This document shows, piece after piece, positions 11,212 through 19,958 of a DNA stretch of 64,000 nucleotides (position 1 is its first letter; every line of letters starts with the position of its first letter). Source of the DNA: Litorivivens lipolytica (GTDB taxonomy: Bacteria; Pseudomonadota; Gammaproteobacteria; Pseudomonadales; Spongiibacteraceae); the NCBI RefSeq assembly GCF_014191715.1, contig NZ_JACHWY010000001.1:496001-560000 (forward strand), read 5' to 3'. Made by a program: the position numbers and the translations under genes. Below the pieces are notes generated by a model. The model worked only from the letters and a program-made list of their open reading frames with translations. It did no database searches and was not told where the DNA came from.

Positions 11212-12237
11212 TCAAACCGGATCAGCCAGTTTTAGCAATTGTTTGCCTTGATTGCGGCCCTCGAAGAGGCGGTGGAGTGTTGCGGGGATATTTTCGAAGC
11301 CTTCCTGAATGTCTTCGCGGGTTTTGATTTTGCCTTCCAGAACCCAGGTTCCAAACTCGCTCTGAAACTCTTCAATGCGATGCAGATAGTCGAGCATGAT
11401 AAAGCCTTCCATCCGTATACGGCGGGCAATAATGTTCATCAGGTTGCGGGGGCCGGGGCTCGGCTCGCTGTCGTTGTAGCCGGCAATGGCACCGCACAGC
11501 ACAATGCGGCTGTGATCTGCCATTTGGTCCAGAGCCGCTTCCAGAATCTCGCCGCCCACATTGTCAAAAAAGAGATCAATGCTCATGGGAGCCAGTGCAG
11601 CCAGTCGCTCGCCAACGTCTTCGCTGCGGTAATCAATGGTGTCATCGACGCCGCATTCGGCTTTCAGCCAATCGCATTTTTCCTTGCCGCCGGCGATGCC
11701 AATGACACGGCAACCTTTGAGCTTGGCCAGCTGGCAGACAACCGAACCGGTAGCGCCGGCTGCGCCGGAAACGAGCACTGTTTCTCCGGCTTTGGGCTGG
11801 CCGACATCGAGTAGACCGAAGTAGGCCGTCATGCTGGTGCCACCAAAGGCAGACAGGGCCATAGCCGGCGGGGTGCCCGCTGGCAGGGCGCTGAGGCTAC
11901 CTGCGCTATTGGCGTCGTAGAGGGAGTAGTCCTGCCAGTTCATAAAGCCCATCACCAACGTGCCTTCTGGCAAATCGTCGCGCTGTGACGCAACCACCTG
12001 ACCAATACCAGATGCACGCATCGGTGTGCCGAGTTCGACCGGCGGCAAGTAGCTTGGCTTGTCGTCCATCCAGCCGCGCATGGCGGGGTCGAAACTCAGG
12101 TAGAGAGTTTTAACCAGAACTTCTCCGGCTTCGAGGTTCGGCTGCGGGACCGGGGCTTCCTGATAGCGAAAGGTGCTGTCACTGACGAAACCTTTTGGGC
12201 GTTCGTTAAAAATCCATTGGCGGTTTTTTTCACTCAT
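11212..12237 (-). CDS. NADP-dependent oxidoreductase, zinc-free MDR family (CurA-like)
   Basis: This 341-residue protein aligns along its length with NADPH-dependent curcumin/alkenal reductases (CurA, leukotriene B4 12-hydroxydehydrogenase type), which reduce conjugated double bonds of enones. Family marks are LYLSFDPAMRGWM near the N-terminus, the Rossmann loop GAAGATGSVVCQLAKLKGC followed by GIAGGKEKC, and DNVGGEILEAAL. Structural zinc cysteines are absent, as expected. I chose ATG 12237, since the conserved domain begins 4-5 residues later; a longer form would add 25 unsupported residues. It diverges from the CoA-transferase/racemase gene. The physiological substrate is unknown; enone lipids or steroid intermediates are possible. 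Confidence 0.88.
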   Translation of the reverse strand: MSEKNRQWIFNERPKGFVSDSTFRYQEAPVPQPNLEAGEVLVKTLYLSFDPAMRGWMDDKPSYLPPVELGTPMRASGIGQVVASQRDDLPEGTLVMGFMNWQDYSLYDANSAGSLSALPAGTPPAMALSAFGGTSMTAYFGLLDVGQPKAGETVLVSGAAGATGSVVCQLAKLKGCRVIGIAGGKEKCDWLKAECGVDDTIDYRSEDVGERLAALAPMSIDLFFDNVGGEILEAALDQMADHSRIVLCGAIAGYNDSEPSPGPRNLMNIIARRIRMEGFIMLDYLHRIEEFQSEFGTWVLEGKIKTREDIQEGFENIPATLHRLFEGRNQGKQLLKLADPV

Positions 12238-12382
12238 TGTTTTTATTCCGTAGGCTTTTTCGATAATACTGGGGTATGAATTGCCAGAAACACTAGCACG
12301 GCCATTATTCAAATAACATTTCCGTCAGGTAAGGTGTTTGCCCGACGCGCGTTTTACGTTTTTAGTCACAGGAGTCTTGTGG

Positions 12383-13522
12383 ATGGGACCACTCTCAGGA
12401 ATTCGGATACTGGAAATTGCCGGTATTGGCCCCGGACCTTTTGCCGCTATGTTGCTGGCGGATATGGGGGCCGATGTTATACGGATCGACCGGCCCGAAA
12501 CCCCGATGTTTGCCAATCAGACGGAATTGGATTTTCTCAACCGTGGCAAGCGCAGCATCTGCATTGATCTCAAAAAAGAGGGCGCGGTGGCCCTGGTGGA
12601 AAAACTGGTCGCCAGAGCTGATGGCTTTCTTGAAGGTTTTCGCCCAGGTGTGCTGGAAAAATATGGCCTTGGCCCCGATGACTGTCTCGCGCTCAACCAG
12701 AAGCTGGTTTACGGGCGCATGACTGGCTGGGGGCAGGAAGGGCCGATGGCCAATCGAGCTGGTCACGATATCAACTACATTGCGTTGGCCGGTGCCCTTG
12801 AGCCGATGGGCCGGGCCGGTGAAAAACCCGCCATTCCGCTTAATCTCGTCGGCGATTTTGGTGGCGGCGGTATGTTGCTTGCCTTCGGCATGGTTTGCGC
12901 GCTGCTCGAAGCGAAAACCTCGGGTAAAGGGCAGGTCGTCGATGCCGCGATGGTTGATGGGGCGTCACTCTTAATGACGAGTCTGTTCTCCGCCTATCAG
13001 ACGGGCTACTGGGGTGAGCGGGGCACCAACATGATTGACGGGGGAGCGCCTTTTTATGAGGTTTACGAGACCTCAGACGGCAAGTACCTCGCCGTGGGCG
13101 CGTTGGAGTCCCAGTTCTATCAGGTGCTGGTTGAGCGCTTAGGGCTGGCCGACTCGCTACCGAATCAATACGACATGGAACAGTGGCCGGCGATGAAAGA
13201 GCGTTTTGCCGAGGTTTTCGCCACACGCACTCGCGACGAGTGGGCAGAGCTGTTTGCGGACTGTGACGCCTGTGTCACGCCGGTGTTGGCCGCAGGCGAG
13301 TTAAAGGATCATCCGCACCACCGGGCGCGCAATTCGATTGTTCAGCGCAACGGGGTTTGGCAGCCGCGCACGGCGCCGCGCTTCAGTCGCACGGATGGCG
13401 GTGAGCCAGGGGATGCCGTCGCTGTCGGTGCCAACAGTGGCGAGGTGTTGACTGAATTGGGCTACAGTGAGCAGGATCAGCGAGAGCTGATTGCCAATGG
13501 CGTTGTCAGCACCGCTGGCTAG
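12383..13522 (+). CDS. Alpha-methylacyl-CoA racemase-like CaiB/BaiF family protein
   Basis: This 379-residue family III CoA-transferase-fold protein best fits alpha-methylacyl-CoA racemase, which interconverts 2R- and 2S-methylacyl-CoAs so that branched or sterol side chains can enter beta-oxidation. The catalytic pair of the Mycobacterium enzyme (His126, Asp156) is matched by His128 in RAGHDINYIAL and Asp158 in LVGDFGGGGM. The later segment CDACVTPVL is also typical. ATG 12383 is preferred because CAGGAG lies 8 bases upstream; an upstream TTG at 12338 has no such site. The 3' end overlaps the convergent SnoaL-like gene by 4 bases. Racemase versus CoA-transferase activity is inferred from these residues. 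Confidence 0.85.
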   Translation: MGPLSGIRILEIAGIGPGPFAAMLLADMGADVIRIDRPETPMFANQTELDFLNRGKRSICIDLKKEGAVALVEKLVARADGFLEGFRPGVLEKYGLGPDDCLALNQKLVYGRMTGWGQEGPMANRAGHDINYIALAGALEPMGRAGEKPAIPLNLVGDFGGGGMLLAFGMVCALLEAKTSGKGQVVDAAMVDGASLLMTSLFSAYQTGYWGERGTNMIDGGAPFYEVYETSDGKYLAVGALESQFYQVLVERLGLADSLPNQYDMEQWPAMKERFAEVFATRTRDEWAELFADCDACVTPVLAAGELKDHPHHRARNSIVQRNGVWQPRTAPRFSRTDGGEPGDAVAVGANSGEVLTELGYSEQDQRELIANGVVSTAG

Positions 13523-13950
13523 AGGGTAAAGAGGCTGAACAGGTAGGCGGTATCGAAGTATTCCCAGACTTCGATAATCTTGCCGTCGGCCATGCGAAAC
13601 AGACTCTGGTAGTCATTGTAGTAATCTTCGCCGGTCGCGGTTTTTGCCTCCAGGCTGAAGTGCAGATGTACGCGATCTTCCTCGGCGGTTATGGCGTGGT
13701 AGTGAAAGGTCATGGTGTCCTGCTGGTAGAACTGCCCCACGTCGTCACCGAACATAGCCATGACCGCATCTATTCCGTAATGATCGCTGCCACTCGCGGC
13801 TTCGGCGGTCGACTTGGGGAAATGCCACGCGATATCGTTATGAAAATAGGCCCGTATGTCCGCAGGCTCACCGCGAAGGCGCTGCGCCAGCGTTTTCTGA
13901 AACTCAGTTAGCAGGGCTTTGTTGGCTTGAATATCGTGGGTGGCAGACAT
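13519..13950 (-). CDS. SnoaL-like (NTF2-fold) protein
   Basis: This 143-residue protein has the layout of SnoaL-like polyketide cyclase/isomerase folds. An N-terminal helix region is followed by RAYFHNDIAWHFPKST, then a beta sheet region ending in RMADGKIIEVWEYFD. The Asp-rich substrate pocket residues of the steroid isomerase at 978-1331 are not evident, so a steroid role should not be assumed. It converges with the racemase-like gene, with stop codons overlapping in CTAG. A TATACT/TTCACC promoter lies upstream. Its reaction is unknown; the fold call is fairly safe. Confidence 0.72.
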   Translation of the reverse strand: MSATHDIQANKALLTEFQKTLAQRLRGEPADIRAYFHNDIAWHFPKSTAEAASGSDHYGIDAVMAMFGDDVGQFYQQDTMTFHYHAITAEEDRVHLHFSLEAKTATGEDYYNDYQSLFRMADGKIIEVWEYFDTAYLFSLFTL

Positions 13951-14003
13951 CAGAATACCTTGCAGTGTCGTCGATTTTTATTAGTGGAAATATGAGGTCG
14001 GTC

Positions 14004-14032
14004 AGTATACGGCGCAACTGCACCTTGGTGAA
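14004..14032 (-). promoter_or_regulatory. Candidate promoter of the SnoaL-like gene
   Basis: On the minus strand TTCACC (complement of 14027-14032) and TATACT (complement of 14004-14009) are separated by 17 bases, about 54 bases upstream of the ATG at 13950. Confidence 0.42.
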
Positions 14033-14041
14033 ATCGTCCGA

Positions 14042-14521
14042 ATGGAGCCTGAACGGGGATACGTGTTGAAAGCCTTACTCATTGTCTACCACACCCAATC
14101 TGGCAGCTCTCAGGCGCTCGCGGAGGCTGCGGCCAGCGGTGCAGCAGCCGAAGAGGGGGTTACTGTTGAGCTGAAGCGCGCTATGGAGGCCGATGCCAAT
14201 GACCTTCGCGCGTGCGATGGCGTGTTGTTTGTCACGCCGGAAAATTTCGGCTATCTGTCCGGCGGTATGAAGGATTTTTTTGACCGCACCTACTACCCCT
14301 GTGATCCGGGCTCGCTGGCACGGCCCTATATGTTGATCGTCAGTTGTGGAAACGACGGCAGCGGTGCGGTGAGGCAGCTTGAGCGCATCGTCAAAGGCTA
14401 TCCTTTAAAGGCGGCGGCAGAGCCTCTGATTGTTCGCGGTGAGCCCTCGGCGGAGCACCTTGAGGCGGCGAGTGATCTGGGCTTGAGCTTTGCTGCGGGT
14501 TTGGGCATGGGGATTTTCTAA
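14042..14521 (+). CDS. Flavodoxin-like / NADPH-dependent FMN reductase family protein
   Basis: This protein of up to 159 residues has a flavodoxin fold. The first beta strand and phosphate loop ALLIVYHTQSGSSQAL would bind the FMN phosphate. VLFVTPENFGYLSGGMKDFFD is typical of WrbA-like and small NAD(P)H-dependent flavoprotein reductases. The start is uncertain: ATG 14042 gives seven extra residues before the strand, while GTG 14063 or TTG 14066 would follow GGGGA at 14055-14059 and begin close to the fold. It diverges from the SnoaL-like gene. The electron partner and substrate are unknown. Confidence 0.78.
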   Translation: MEPERGYVLKALLIVYHTQSGSSQALAEAAASGAAAEEGVTVELKRAMEADANDLRACDGVLFVTPENFGYLSGGMKDFFDRTYYPCDPGSLARPYMLIVSCGNDGSGAVRQLERIVKGYPLKAAAEPLIVRGEPSAEHLEAASDLGLSFAAGLGMGIF

Positions 14522-14561
14522 TCGGTCTGCCATTCTGACCGTAAAAGCTTGAATTCACCCT

Positions 14562-14590
14562 CGAAAACCAGCATCATCCGGATGTTTTCG
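14562..14590. promoter_or_regulatory. Inverted repeat in the leader of the first TonB receptor gene
   Basis: CGAAAA (14562-14567) and TTTTCG (14585-14590) flank an inner CATC/GATG pair, giving a bulged hairpin in the 151-base gap before the receptor gene. It could end the flavodoxin transcript or act in the receptor leader. No T run follows. Confidence 0.25.
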
Positions 14591-14672
14591 GCGTCCACAT
14601 GGGCGATTCAGCATAGGTTACGGGTTGCAAACGGTTGAGCTCAGCCGCAGCCGATAATAATAAGGGTAGAAC

Positions 14673-17174
14673 ATGCGAGAACTGCGCAGCGTAGCGCCAG
14701 TGCGGGCGAACCGACTGGCAAAGCTGGTTATCTTTGGTTGTCTTTCTGCAGCATCTTCGGCCTCTTTTGCCGCCGCCGTTCTCGAAGAGGTGGTGGTTAC
14801 GGCCCAACTTCGTGAACAGAGTCTACAGGATGTGCCGGTCTCCGTGAGTGCCATCAGCGGCGACAAGATGATGGAAGCCGGCCTGTCTCGCATCGAAGAC
14901 CTTCAAGCGTATGTCCCCAATTTCACCATGTCTGAGTCCGGTATTGGTACGGATATCTATATTCGCGGTATCGGCTCCGGCGAAAATCAGGGCTTTGAGC
15001 AGTCAGTGGGCATGTATGTCGACGGTATTTCCTACGGTCGCGCCCAGTTGGCTCGGGCTCCTTTTCTTGATCTTTCCCGGGTAGAAGTACTGCGCGGCCC
15101 CCAGAATATTCTGCTTGGTAAAAACAGTATTGCCGGGGCGATCAACATCTCGACCGCCAAGCCAACGCAGGAATTCGAGGGGTATTTGCAAGCGACCTGG
15201 GAAGGTAAAGTCGGCGAGCGAATTCTTGATGGCGTTTTGTCTGGGCCAATCACAGATACCTTCGCCTACCGCTTTGCCACACGGATTAGAGACTACGATG
15301 GTCATATAGAAAATCTTGTGCTGGGTAATCGCGATGAGCCCAACCGTGAAGAGCGCACCTACCGACTGAAGTTCCTGTGGGATGCGAGTGATGACGTCGT
15401 CGCCTCACTCAAGCTGGAACATGGCAGTTTTGACGTTGTAGGGCGTCACTCGGAAATTATCTTCGATTCGCCTTCTGTGTCAGACGTGCCGTTTTTTAGC
15501 GGGCGTACCTATGGCGAGATCCTTAACGATACCAATGTGCCCGGAGTTGTCACGATTGATTCTCACCCGGGCGTGCTGAATGTCGAGGCTGACTACAAGC
15601 GACATTCCAATGGCGATACCAGCGATAACAATACACAGAACATTACCTTGAACGTTGACTGGTACCGCGACGGGAGTCAGTTCTCGTTTATCACCGGTTA
15701 CATGGCCTACGACTACGACGAGTATTGCGACTGTGACTTTACCGGTGGCGAGCTGTTTCAACTCGATTTGCTTGAGGACTACAAGCAGTTCAGTCAGGAG
15801 TTTCGCTGGATCTCACCGGTTGGCGAATCCTGGGAGTATATTGCGGGCGCCTATCTGCACTACAGCGAACTGTATTTCTACGACTCCATTCGTGTGGACT
15901 CGGATATCATCCCCGATCTAGTGAACGCGGCGGATGCAACGGAAGGCGGTGCTCGCGGTGATTTCGATCCGGGCGGCATCGGTGGTCCGGAAGAAGTCGC
16001 TGGTATCGGTGATGCGGGTAACGCCATTCGCAACTTCCGCTCACCGCGTGACTTCCACAGTGATTCCACCATGGCCTCAGCCTTTATGCAGGCGACCTGG
16101 AACGTGGTTCAGGATGTACGACTGACCTTTGGCGGACGCCTAACCTGGGAGAAGAAAGAGGGCAGTCGCAAGCTGGAATTTGCCTTCCCGGATTTCAGTA
16201 TTCGCCCCATCGGTGAATCCGATACCGCAGCGGCGGTCAGTTTTGCAGCGGAGCGACACGATCTCGAAGGCAAGCGGATAGAGACCCAGTTTGCACCACT
16301 AATCAATGTGCAGTGGGATTTCTCTGATGATGCCATGGCGTACTTTACCGCCAGTCGCGGCTTTAAATCCGGCGGTTTTGATGCGCGTTCCAATGCGTCG
16401 CCGAGTGCCGAACCAACACCGCGCAACCCGAATGCAGCGACTCCCAATCAGGTGGTGCTAATCGGTACCTTTGAGTACGAAGAAGAAGAGGCCACCAGTT
16501 ATGAGCTGGGGGTGAAGTCGACTCTGTTTGGCGGGGTTGCCGAACTGAATGCAGCGCTTTTTCGAACCGAATTTGATGACCTGCAAGTGAGTGTGTTTGA
16601 CGGAACACTGGGCTTTAACGTGGGCAATGCCGCGAGCGCAATTTCTCAAGGTCTGGAACTCGATGGTCGAGTGGGGCTGACCGAAAACCTGATGCTGATG
16701 GCCGGTCTGGCGTTTCTGGACTTCGAATTCGTCGACCATCTGGCCGGTACCTGTATTCAGGGGCAGACCCCTAATAGTCCCAATGGCATCAACTGTGATT
16801 ACAGTGGCAAAACCAATCAGTACGTTGCCGATTACTCCGGTAACATACTGCTGGCCTATGAGCGTCCGGTGCTGGATAGCCTGATAGTGCGTGCCAATGT
16901 CGATGCGATTTTTACTGACGAGTATCACCCGTCGCCTAACCTTGATGACCGGATCAAGCAAGATGGTTATGTGGTGTACAACGCACGACTGGCACTGTCC
17001 GATATAGCCGGTGATTGGGAAGTGGCGCTGCTCGGTAAAAATCTTAGTGATGAAGTCATTATTGTCTACGGTGTTGATGCGCCTACCGCGTACACCATTA
17101 CTGAGGCGGCGACGCATCACGGTTTTGTGAATCCGCCGCGAACTGTAGCCCTTCAGTTCAGCTACCGCTGGTAA
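14673..17174 (+). CDS. TonB-dependent outer membrane receptor, paralogue 1 of 3
   Basis: This 833-residue outer membrane transporter is powered by TonB-ExbBD. After a signal peptide (about residues 1-34, cut near SFAAA) comes a TonB-box-like EEVVVTAQ, then the plug domain with DVPVSVSAISG, IYIRGIGSG and RVEVLRGPQNILLGKNS. The 22-strand barrel ends in FSYRW, the usual aromatic C-terminus. Two cysteine pairs are shared with its paralogues: Cys352/Cys354 in CDCDFTG and Cys694/Cys708 in a late loop. AAGGG lies before the ATG. The ligand is unknown; the plug resembles receptors of marine gammaproteobacteria whose substrates are organic molecules rather than iron chelates (inference). Confidence 0.95.
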   Translation: MRELRSVAPVRANRLAKLVIFGCLSAASSASFAAAVLEEVVVTAQLREQSLQDVPVSVSAISGDKMMEAGLSRIEDLQAYVPNFTMSESGIGTDIYIRGIGSGENQGFEQSVGMYVDGISYGRAQLARAPFLDLSRVEVLRGPQNILLGKNSIAGAINISTAKPTQEFEGYLQATWEGKVGERILDGVLSGPITDTFAYRFATRIRDYDGHIENLVLGNRDEPNREERTYRLKFLWDASDDVVASLKLEHGSFDVVGRHSEIIFDSPSVSDVPFFSGRTYGEILNDTNVPGVVTIDSHPGVLNVEADYKRHSNGDTSDNNTQNITLNVDWYRDGSQFSFITGYMAYDYDEYCDCDFTGGELFQLDLLEDYKQFSQEFRWISPVGESWEYIAGAYLHYSELYFYDSIRVDSDIIPDLVNAADATEGGARGDFDPGGIGGPEEVAGIGDAGNAIRNFRSPRDFHSDSTMASAFMQATWNVVQDVRLTFGGRLTWEKKEGSRKLEFAFPDFSIRPIGESDTAAAVSFAAERHDLEGKRIETQFAPLINVQWDFSDDAMAYFTASRGFKSGGFDARSNASPSAEPTPRNPNAATPNQVVLIGTFEYEEEEATSYELGVKSTLFGGVAELNAALFRTEFDDLQVSVFDGTLGFNVGNAASAISQGLELDGRVGLTENLMLMAGLAFLDFEFVDHLAGTCIQGQTPNSPNGINCDYSGKTNQYVADYSGNILLAYERPVLDSLIVRANVDAIFTDEYHPSPNLDDRIKQDGYVVYNARLALSDIAGDWEVALLGKNLSDEVIIVYGVDAPTAYTITEAATHHGFVNPPRTVALQFSYRW

Positions 17175-17243
17175 CCGGAGGGCTTCCATACTATCGTTCT
17201 ACACTGTGCTCCACACAATAATGACAAAGTTCGGAGAGGCGGT

Positions 17244-19733
17244 ATGAAAAAAGGACGTTGGGTGGCGTCGCTGCTATTCGTTGCGGCTGCGGCCGGTGCT
17301 CAGGAGCGCCGGGCCGTATTGGAGGAGGTCATTGTCACGGCCCAGTTGCGCGAGCAATCCCTACAGGATGTGCCGGTATCGGTCAGTGCGATTTCCGGTG
17401 AAAAGCTGATGTCTGCAGGCCTGAATAAAATTGAAGACCTGCAGGCCTATATTCCCAACCTGACGATGACTGAAAACGGCATCGGCACGTCGATTTACAT
17501 TCGCGGTATTGGTTCTGGCATTAATCAGGGTTTTGAGCAGTCCGTCGGCATGTATGTGGATGGCATCTACTACGGTCGTGCACAGTTAGCGCGAGCGCCG
17601 TTTCTGGATCTGGCGCGGGTAGAAGTGCTGCGTGGTCCGCAGAATATTCTCTACGGCAAAAACAGCATTGCCGGTGCCATCAGTATTGTCACCTCGCGTC
17701 CTAGTGAGGAGTTTGAAGGCTCGGTGTCGGCCACTTACGAACCGCGTTTTGAAGAAGAAATTCTCGATTTGATTTTGTCCGGCCCCATCAGTGACACGCT
17801 GGGGTATCGCTTTTCGGCTCGCCTTCGAAACTACGGCGGGTTTATGGAAAACCTGACACTGGATCGGGATGAGCCAGCCTATGACGAGGCAACCTATCGC
17901 CTCAAATTGCAGTGGGATGCAACGGATGCGCTGACTGTCAGCGTAAAAGGGGAGTTGGGTAGCTTTGATGTTACCGGGCGACAGGCTGAAATTATCGATG
18001 ATTTCCCCTCGGACAGTACCAATCCGCTGTTTGAAGGCCGGACCCATGGCCAGATTCTGGATAACACTCGTGACCCCTCGGGGCAGGTGATCAATATCGA
18101 TGCGGATTCCTCGGTGTTGAATAACTTTCAGGACTACAAGCGCTCCTCTAACGGTGACTTCAGTATCAACAATACGGAAAACCTGACGATTAACGCTGAC
18201 TGGGTTCGCGGTGATCACACCTTTACCTCGATCACCGGGTATATGGCCTATGACTACGATGACCTGTGTGACTGCGACTTCACTGGTGCCGAGGGCTTTA
18301 AGGTGTCGCTGGTGGAAGACTATCGCCAGATCAGCCAGGAACTGCGCTGGATTTCACCTGCGGGCGAAGATTTTGAGTTTATTGGCGGCTTTTATTATCA
18401 AAAAAGCGAACTGGAATTTTTTGACAGCATCATCGTCGACTCCAACCTGATTGTTCAGTTGTTAAATGCCGCTGACGCGACAGAAGGCGGTGCCCGCGGC
18501 GACAATGACCCGAACCCGCTGGGTGGCTCGCCGGAAGAAGTGGCGGGTATTGGCGACGCGGGTAATGCGATTGCCAATTTGACCTCACCGCGATATTTCA
18601 GCAGCGACTCCGAACTGTACTCGGTGTTTCTGCAATCTACCTGGAATGCGACGGATACGGTTCGAGTGACCTTGGGTGGCCGTTATTCCATTGAGAGTAA
18701 GGAGGGCTCGCGGCATTTTGAATTCGGCGATTTGAATTACAACGTGCGGCCTTTCAGCGAAACCGATACGGTGGCTGCCGTCAGCTTTGCTGCCGAGCGA
18801 CATAACCTGAAGGGCAGTCGCGATGAGTCGCAATTCTCGCCGCTGATCAATCTTCAGTGGGATGCCACTGACGATGTGATGGCTTACGCCACCTTGAGTC
18901 GCGGCTACAAGTCGGGTGGTTATGACGCGCGCTCCAATGCGTCTCCGTCTGCGGAGCCCGTCCCTCTGCCGCCCGGTGCGGCGCCCAACCCTGCGAGGCC
19001 GGAAGGACGGCCGGTGTTGATTGGTACGTTCGAGTACGAGGAAGAAGAAGCGACCAGTCTGGAGCTGGGCTTTAAGTCCACTTTACTCGACGGGGCAGCT
19101 GAACTAAACGCGGCTTTGTTTCGTACTGAGTTCGATAACCTGCAAGTCAGTATTTTTGACGGGACGCTGGGTTTTAATGTGGGCAATGCCGCGAGCGCCA
19201 CGACCCAAGGCTTGGAACTGGATGGCCGGATTCAGCTTAGCGAATACCTGATGCTGGCGGGTGCCTTGGCTTTTCTTGATTTCGAGTTTGATGATTTTCA
19301 AAATGGCCAGTGTCTGGCGGGGCAGGAGCCTACGGCACCGGACGGGATAAACTGCGACTACACCGGCAAAACCAACCAATACGTCGCCGATTTTGCAGGA
19401 AATCTGGTGCTGACCTATATTCGCCCCATCAGCACGGAGGTGGGTATTGGCTTGTCGCTGGACGCGATATTTACGGATGACTATAACCCGGCGCAAAATC
19501 TCGATCCGATCGTGCAGCAGGATGGCTACGTGAAGTTTAACGGTCGGGTAGGGATCGCAGCCATCGACAAGACCTGGGAGTTGGCCCTGGTGGGCAAAAA
19601 CCTGACCGACGAAGTAATTGTCATGTACGCCAGTGATACACCCACGGCCTATACGATTTTCGGCAACAAGGGCCATTATGGATTTTTAGAGGCGCCGCGC
19701 AGTGTCGCCCTGCAATTTGGCTACCGCTGGTAA
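17244..19733 (+). CDS. TonB-dependent outer membrane receptor, paralogue 2 of 3
   Basis: This 829-residue protein is collinear with the preceding receptor: signal peptide (about 1-20), EEVIVTAQLREQSLQDVPVS at the start of the mature protein, plug with RVEVLRGPQNILYGKNSIAG, and a barrel ending FGYRW. It shares a loop of the form NAADATEGGARGD...EEVAGIGDAGNAI with paralogue 1, which paralogue 3 lacks, so these two are the closer pair. The CDCDFTG pair is Cys342/Cys344. The gap to paralogue 1 is only 69 bases and holds a GGAGAGG ribosome site, so the two are probably cotranscribed. The sequence suggests a ligand similar to but not identical with that of paralogue 1. Confidence 0.95.
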   Translation: MKKGRWVASLLFVAAAAGAQERRAVLEEVIVTAQLREQSLQDVPVSVSAISGEKLMSAGLNKIEDLQAYIPNLTMTENGIGTSIYIRGIGSGINQGFEQSVGMYVDGIYYGRAQLARAPFLDLARVEVLRGPQNILYGKNSIAGAISIVTSRPSEEFEGSVSATYEPRFEEEILDLILSGPISDTLGYRFSARLRNYGGFMENLTLDRDEPAYDEATYRLKLQWDATDALTVSVKGELGSFDVTGRQAEIIDDFPSDSTNPLFEGRTHGQILDNTRDPSGQVINIDADSSVLNNFQDYKRSSNGDFSINNTENLTINADWVRGDHTFTSITGYMAYDYDDLCDCDFTGAEGFKVSLVEDYRQISQELRWISPAGEDFEFIGGFYYQKSELEFFDSIIVDSNLIVQLLNAADATEGGARGDNDPNPLGGSPEEVAGIGDAGNAIANLTSPRYFSSDSELYSVFLQSTWNATDTVRVTLGGRYSIESKEGSRHFEFGDLNYNVRPFSETDTVAAVSFAAERHNLKGSRDESQFSPLINLQWDATDDVMAYATLSRGYKSGGYDARSNASPSAEPVPLPPGAAPNPARPEGRPVLIGTFEYEEEEATSLELGFKSTLLDGAAELNAALFRTEFDNLQVSIFDGTLGFNVGNAASATTQGLELDGRIQLSEYLMLAGALAFLDFEFDDFQNGQCLAGQEPTAPDGINCDYTGKTNQYVADFAGNLVLTYIRPISTEVGIGLSLDAIFTDDYNPAQNLDPIVQQDGYVKFNGRVGIAAIDKTWELALVGKNLTDEVIVMYASDTPTAYTIFGNKGHYGFLEAPRSVALQFGYRW

Positions 19734-19958
19734 TGTGTTTTGGTGATTTCGTGACCAGTTTTGCAGCGCTAGTAGGGGTTAACACCTATTTGTGAAGGCA
19801 ATAGTCCACATAAATATTCCATATTGGCTTTATGTACATGAAAACTGTAAAAAATTGTCTAAACTCAGCTAATAGTCTAACTATCAGTAGCACGACCACC
19901 GAATTACAAAGTAACACTCAATAAAACTGCTCATAACGAGTGAGTCCGGGAGGAAGCA
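19734..19958. promoter_or_regulatory. 225-base leader of the third TonB receptor gene
   Basis: This is the largest gap in the receptor cluster and is AT-rich in its second half (19801-19925), unlike the 69-base gap between paralogues 1 and 2. That suggests paralogue 3 has its own promoter. I could not fix -35/-10 boxes with confidence. Confidence 0.35.

Noticed and set aside
16458-17189. 243-codon minus-strand frame inside the first TonB receptor
   Set aside because: It mirrors the receptor codons; the receptor frame carries all family motifs.
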